Assembly (NCBI GenBank): GCA_002359315.1
Contig: DEMS01000021.1
Location: 1-36,250, forward strand
Length of the DNA: 36,250 bases
From: Bacteroidetes bacterium UBA2664
GTDB taxonomy: Bacteria > Bacteroidota > Rhodothermia > Balneolales > Balneolaceae
Reading direction: 5' to 3'
Made by a program: the position numbers and the translations under genes. Positions 33,761-36,250 of the stretch are shown one piece after another (position 1 is the stretch's first letter; the number at the start of each line of letters is the position of its first letter). The notes below the pieces were generated by a model. That model did not search any database. It was not told where the DNA came from and saw only the letters and a program-made list of their open reading frames with translations.

Positions 33761-33843
33761 GGTTTCCCTACGCCGGTATGACCCGGTTCAGGTTCACAGG
33801 GTATGATCTCAGTCCCGACTGTTTTATCGGGACACCCCCAACC
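33761..33843 (-). promoter_or_regulatory. TPP (thiamine pyrophosphate) riboswitch
   Basis: Read on the minus strand, the conserved TPP aptamer segments occur in order: GGGGTGTCC, CTGAGAT, ACCC, GAACCTGA, GGGTCATACCGGCGTAGGGAA. A closing P1 helix GGTT (33843-33840) pairs with AACC (33764-33761). It lies 75 nt before the start codon of the TonB receptor gene. TPP binding represses expression; the hairpin just downstream suggests translational repression. Confidence 0.95.
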
Positions 33844-33911
33844 TTTGGATTGGTTTTGATCTTTAAAAATAGGCAGGAAAGCCGTATGCTTCAAGAAAAT
33901 TATTTGATTAA

Positions 33912-35165
33912 ATGATCTTCAATAAAATCAGGTTAACCGGTACCCTTCTGGCGATTTGCACCCTCTGTTTTGCATCGGCATGTGAACAAAAAGAAGAAGT
34001 GAAGAACTCGAGTGAGTTTCTCAGTGAACATGTTGAGTGGCTATCTTCTGTCGATCGGGAGGGACGTTTTGCAGGATCCATCCAAGAAGCGGATGCCGCA
34101 AATTACATTGCAGATCAATTTTTGGTATTCGGGCTTGAACCCATGGGGGATGATTTTACTTATCTGCAGCAGTTTACGCTTTCAGGCCCAATGGCGCAGT
34201 CGATGGACAGTGAAAATGTGATCTCAAGAAACGTAATCGGTGATGTTGTCGGTACACAACATCCGAATCGGGTGATCGTGATCGGCGCACACTATGACGG
34301 GCAGGGAAGAGGCGGGATCATATCAATGGATCATGATGGGGAACCTGCGATCCATCCATCCGCAGATGATAATGCTTCCGGTACGGCCGGACTCCTCTAT
34401 CTGGCGCGTTATTTTTCACAGAATCCACCTGAAAATACGATTCGTTTCATTGCATTTTCGGGTGAAGAGCTGGGGCTTTTGGGGTCTAGATTTTATACCA
34501 ATACGATGGACACATATGAGAGCTCTGTGATGGCGATGATCAATTTGGATATGATCGGGAGATTAACAGATGATAATTTCACCGTATTTGGAACGGGTAC
34601 TGCGAATGTTTGGGAGGATATTCTGAAATCAGCAGAGTCAGACTCCTTAACAGTGAATCAAATTGCGGGCGGGTCGGGCAGCAGTGATCACACATCCTTC
34701 TATGATCAGGGAATTCCGGTACTGCACTACTTTTCAGGCACCCATCCGGACTATCACTCTCCAACAGATACAGCTGATAAAATCAACTATCCGGGCATGG
34801 AGATGATTTTAGGCCATGTGAAACGTGTCGTGGAAGAGCTGGATCAAATGGATCTATCAGAAATTGATTTTCAGGAATCTACCTCCGGTCAAACTCAGAC
34901 GATGAATCGTGATGGTGCTACGTTAGGAGTAATGCCTGATTACAGTTATTCTGGAGATGGTTTTCGTATTGACGCGGTAAGAGAGGGTCAGCCCGGTGAT
35001 TTGGGAGGATTGGAAGACGGGGATATCATTATTCAATTGGGTGATTTTACTGTGGCTGATATATACAGCTACATGGAAGGACTGAGTGAGTATGAAAAAG
35101 GAGATCAGGTAGTGGTTAAAATTATGAGAAATGGCACCGAAATGAATATTGAAATTACGTTTTAA
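33912..35165 (+). CDS. M28-family metallopeptidase lipoprotein with PDZ domain
   Basis: A 417-residue lipoprotein (FASAC, Cys24). The M28 fold (PF04389) carries the two-zinc site: His127 (IGAHYDG), Asp152 (ADDNASG), catalytic Glu185 and Glu186 (FSGEELGLLGS), Asp213 (NLDMIGR) and His282 (YHSPTDT). A C-terminal PDZ-like domain spans roughly 325-417 (GFRIDAVREGQPGDLGGLEDGDIIIQLGD). Such aminopeptidases trim peptides in the periplasm. The gene is divergent from the TPP-controlled receptor gene, which starts 224 nt away. It precedes the TPR lipoprotein gene by 11 nt, so the two probably form an operon. The substrate is not predictable. Confidence 0.93.
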   Translation: MIFNKIRLTGTLLAICTLCFASACEQKEEVKNSSEFLSEHVEWLSSVDREGRFAGSIQEADAANYIADQFLVFGLEPMGDDFTYLQQFTLSGPMAQSMDSENVISRNVIGDVVGTQHPNRVIVIGAHYDGQGRGGIISMDHDGEPAIHPSADDNASGTAGLLYLARYFSQNPPENTIRFIAFSGEELGLLGSRFYTNTMDTYESSVMAMINLDMIGRLTDDNFTVFGTGTANVWEDILKSAESDSLTVNQIAGGSGSSDHTSFYDQGIPVLHYFSGTHPDYHSPTDTADKINYPGMEMILGHVKRVVEELDQMDLSEIDFQESTSGQTQTMNRDGATLGVMPDYSYSGDGFRIDAVREGQPGDLGGLEDGDIIIQLGDFTVADIYSYMEGLSEYEKGDQVVVKIMRNGTEMNIEITF

Positions 35166-35176
35166 CTTAACGATGG

Positions 35177-36157
35177 ATGACTATGGATAAAATTTTTAAA
35201 GCCCAAATCACAGGTTTTTTATTGGTTTTTACATTGCTGGCCGCTGTATCCTGCGATGATACAACACAACTGGGCCCGGTTCCTCCGGGTGTGCAGGCGT
35301 ACTCCCTGTTAGGTGATACGCTCAAAACTCCACCTCTCTCGCCGGAGGTTTTTGAAGAATACAATCGAAATCTGATCGAAGCGATTACGGATTATCGCAC
35401 GGATCCGGAAGACCCTGATCATCTGATTTGGCTGGGTCGGCGGACAGCTTATCTGGGAGAATATCGTGAGGCTGTCAGGATATTCACCGAAGGGATTTTT
35501 AAAAATTCTGATGATCCCCGCATGTACAGACACCGGGGTCACAGATATATTACACTCAGACTGTTTGATGCAGCCATTCGGGATTTTGAGAATGCAGAGA
35601 GTTTTATGAGAGATATGGATGACAGGGTTGAGCCGGATGGTTTGCCCAATGAGTATGGTGTGCCTACGAGTACGTTAAAATCAAATGTCTGGTATCACAA
35701 GGGACTTGCACATTACTTGAAAGGGGATTTTGAAAATGCCATTGAGTCCTATGAGAAGGCATTGGAACTTGATTTAACGGACGATATGAGAGTCGCAACG
35801 CTCTACTGGTACTACATGTCACTAAAAAGAGATGGCAGGGATGAAGAGGCCGGTGTTGCTGTTTCGGGGATCACAGAGGATATCGAATTAATGGAAAATG
35901 ACGTTTATCTAAGTTTAATCCTGGTCTTTCGGGGGATTTTCAGTGAAGAACATCTGGAAGAGCTCAGCAGTGATGTCCTGCAAAATTCAACAATGGGATA
36001 CGGTCTTGGAAACTGGCACTATATGAATGGACGGCATGACCGTGCCTTTGAGATTTGGCAGGGGGTTTATGAGAGCGGCAACTGGCCCGCGTTTGGATAT
36101 ATCGCTGCGGAGGCGGAGTTGGCGAGTTCTCGATACGTTCCAACAAAAAGCGTTTGA
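35177..36157 (+). CDS. TPR-repeat lipoprotein
   Basis: A 326-residue lipoprotein (LLAAVSC, Cys26). The body is tetratricopeptide repeats: DHLIWLGRRTAYLGEYREAVRIFTEGI, YRHRGHRYITLRLFDAAIRDFENAE, and NVWYHKGLAHYLKGDFENAIESYEKALEL. TPR proteins mediate protein contacts, here on the outer side of a membrane. It follows the M28 peptidase by 11 nt and may assist it. The final codons (about ASSRYVPTKSV) run into a TTCTCGA-type dispersed repeat (from ~36126), so the natural C-terminus may have been extended by repeat insertion. The ATG at 35183 is an alternative start. Confidence 0.9.
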   Translation: MTMDKIFKAQITGFLLVFTLLAAVSCDDTTQLGPVPPGVQAYSLLGDTLKTPPLSPEVFEEYNRNLIEAITDYRTDPEDPDHLIWLGRRTAYLGEYREAVRIFTEGIFKNSDDPRMYRHRGHRYITLRLFDAAIRDFENAESFMRDMDDRVEPDGLPNEYGVPTSTLKSNVWYHKGLAHYLKGDFENAIESYEKALELDLTDDMRVATLYWYYMSLKRDGRDEEAGVAVSGITEDIELMENDVYLSLILVFRGIFSEEHLEELSSDVLQNSTMGYGLGNWHYMNGRHDRAFEIWQGVYESGNWPAFGYIAAEAELASSRYVPTKSV

Positions 36158-36243
36158 ACTATTCGAACCGACGGGTAGGGGGGTTGGCTCGAACTGACGG
36201 AGTTTTATTTTTTCAAAATAATTAACCACGTCACATTGAATAC
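36126..36243. repeat. Dispersed intergenic repeat, second copy (runs to window edge)
   Basis: The stretch begins with GTTCTCGATACG inside the end of the TPR gene. It carries TTCGAACCGACGG (about 36163-36175) and GGCTCGAACTGACGG at 36186-36200, the latter identical to 31118-31132. It closes with CCACGTCACATTGAATAC (36226-36243), related to the CTACGTCACATCGAGTAG unit near 31038. The modules are in a different order from the first copy. Confidence 0.65.
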
Positions 36244-36250
36244 TATGACT

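Overview
The window looks like chromosomal DNA of a Bacteroidota-type bacterium, possibly Balneolota. The evidence is a SusC/SusD pair, many lipoproteins with a lipobox, an UnbV/ASPIC FG-GAP lipoprotein, UPF0182, DUF2911 and DUF1080 proteins, weak Shine-Dalgarno use, and TAnnTTTG-like -7 elements. Taxonomy is inferred from gene content only. No rRNA, tRNA, CRISPR array, phage or transposase gene was seen.

Layout. Positions 1-6000 are ordinary genes: a UPF0182 membrane protein (minus), a 52-residue zinc-ribbon/membrane mini-protein, an MFS transporter, MsrA and a DUF2911 protein. Positions 6009-14639 are a minus-strand run: a giant FG-GAP/UnbV lipoprotein, a sodium:solute symporter, a LacI-family regulator, a calcineurin-type phosphoesterase with an Fn3-like N-terminus, and a small secreted beta-sandwich-like protein. 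A divergent control region (14640-14936) separates this run from a long plus-strand run. That run holds an EEP-fold phosphoesterase, a GH144-like glycoside hydrolase, SusC, SusD, a Tat-exported Gfo/Idh/MocA oxidoreductase, two DUF1080 (3-keto-disaccharide hydrolase) proteins, a PQQ-propeller/PKD/cytochrome c lipoprotein, a SUMF-like protein and a second PQQ-type sugar dehydrogenase (to 30977). Positions 31219-33850 are a TonB receptor under a TPP riboswitch (minus). Positions 33912-36157 are an M28 peptidase and a TPR lipoprotein. Dispersed intergenic repeats lie at 1-94, 30988-31132 and about 36131-36243.

The central 6-31 kb block reads as a polysaccharide-utilisation locus. My working model is as follows. 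The endo-acting GH144-like enzyme cuts a glucan, possibly beta-1,2-linked. The two secreted phosphoesterases may strip phosphate-containing decorations. SusC/SusD imports fragments. The Tat-exported oxidoreductase and the DUF1080 proteins process oligosaccharides by 3-oxidation and keto-glycoside cleavage, with PQQ/cytochrome proteins handling electrons. The symporter imports monomers and LacI represses. Family assignments are firm for most genes; the substrate and the combined pathway are inference.

The regulatory DNA is informative. There is a textbook TPP riboswitch followed by a hairpin that hides the ribosome binding site of the TonB receptor gene. TTGCA boxes lie at helical spacing upstream of susC, and related boxes lie in the divergent promoter. 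A CpG-centred 16-bp palindrome is a plausible LacI-family operator. Several clean intrinsic terminators are present.
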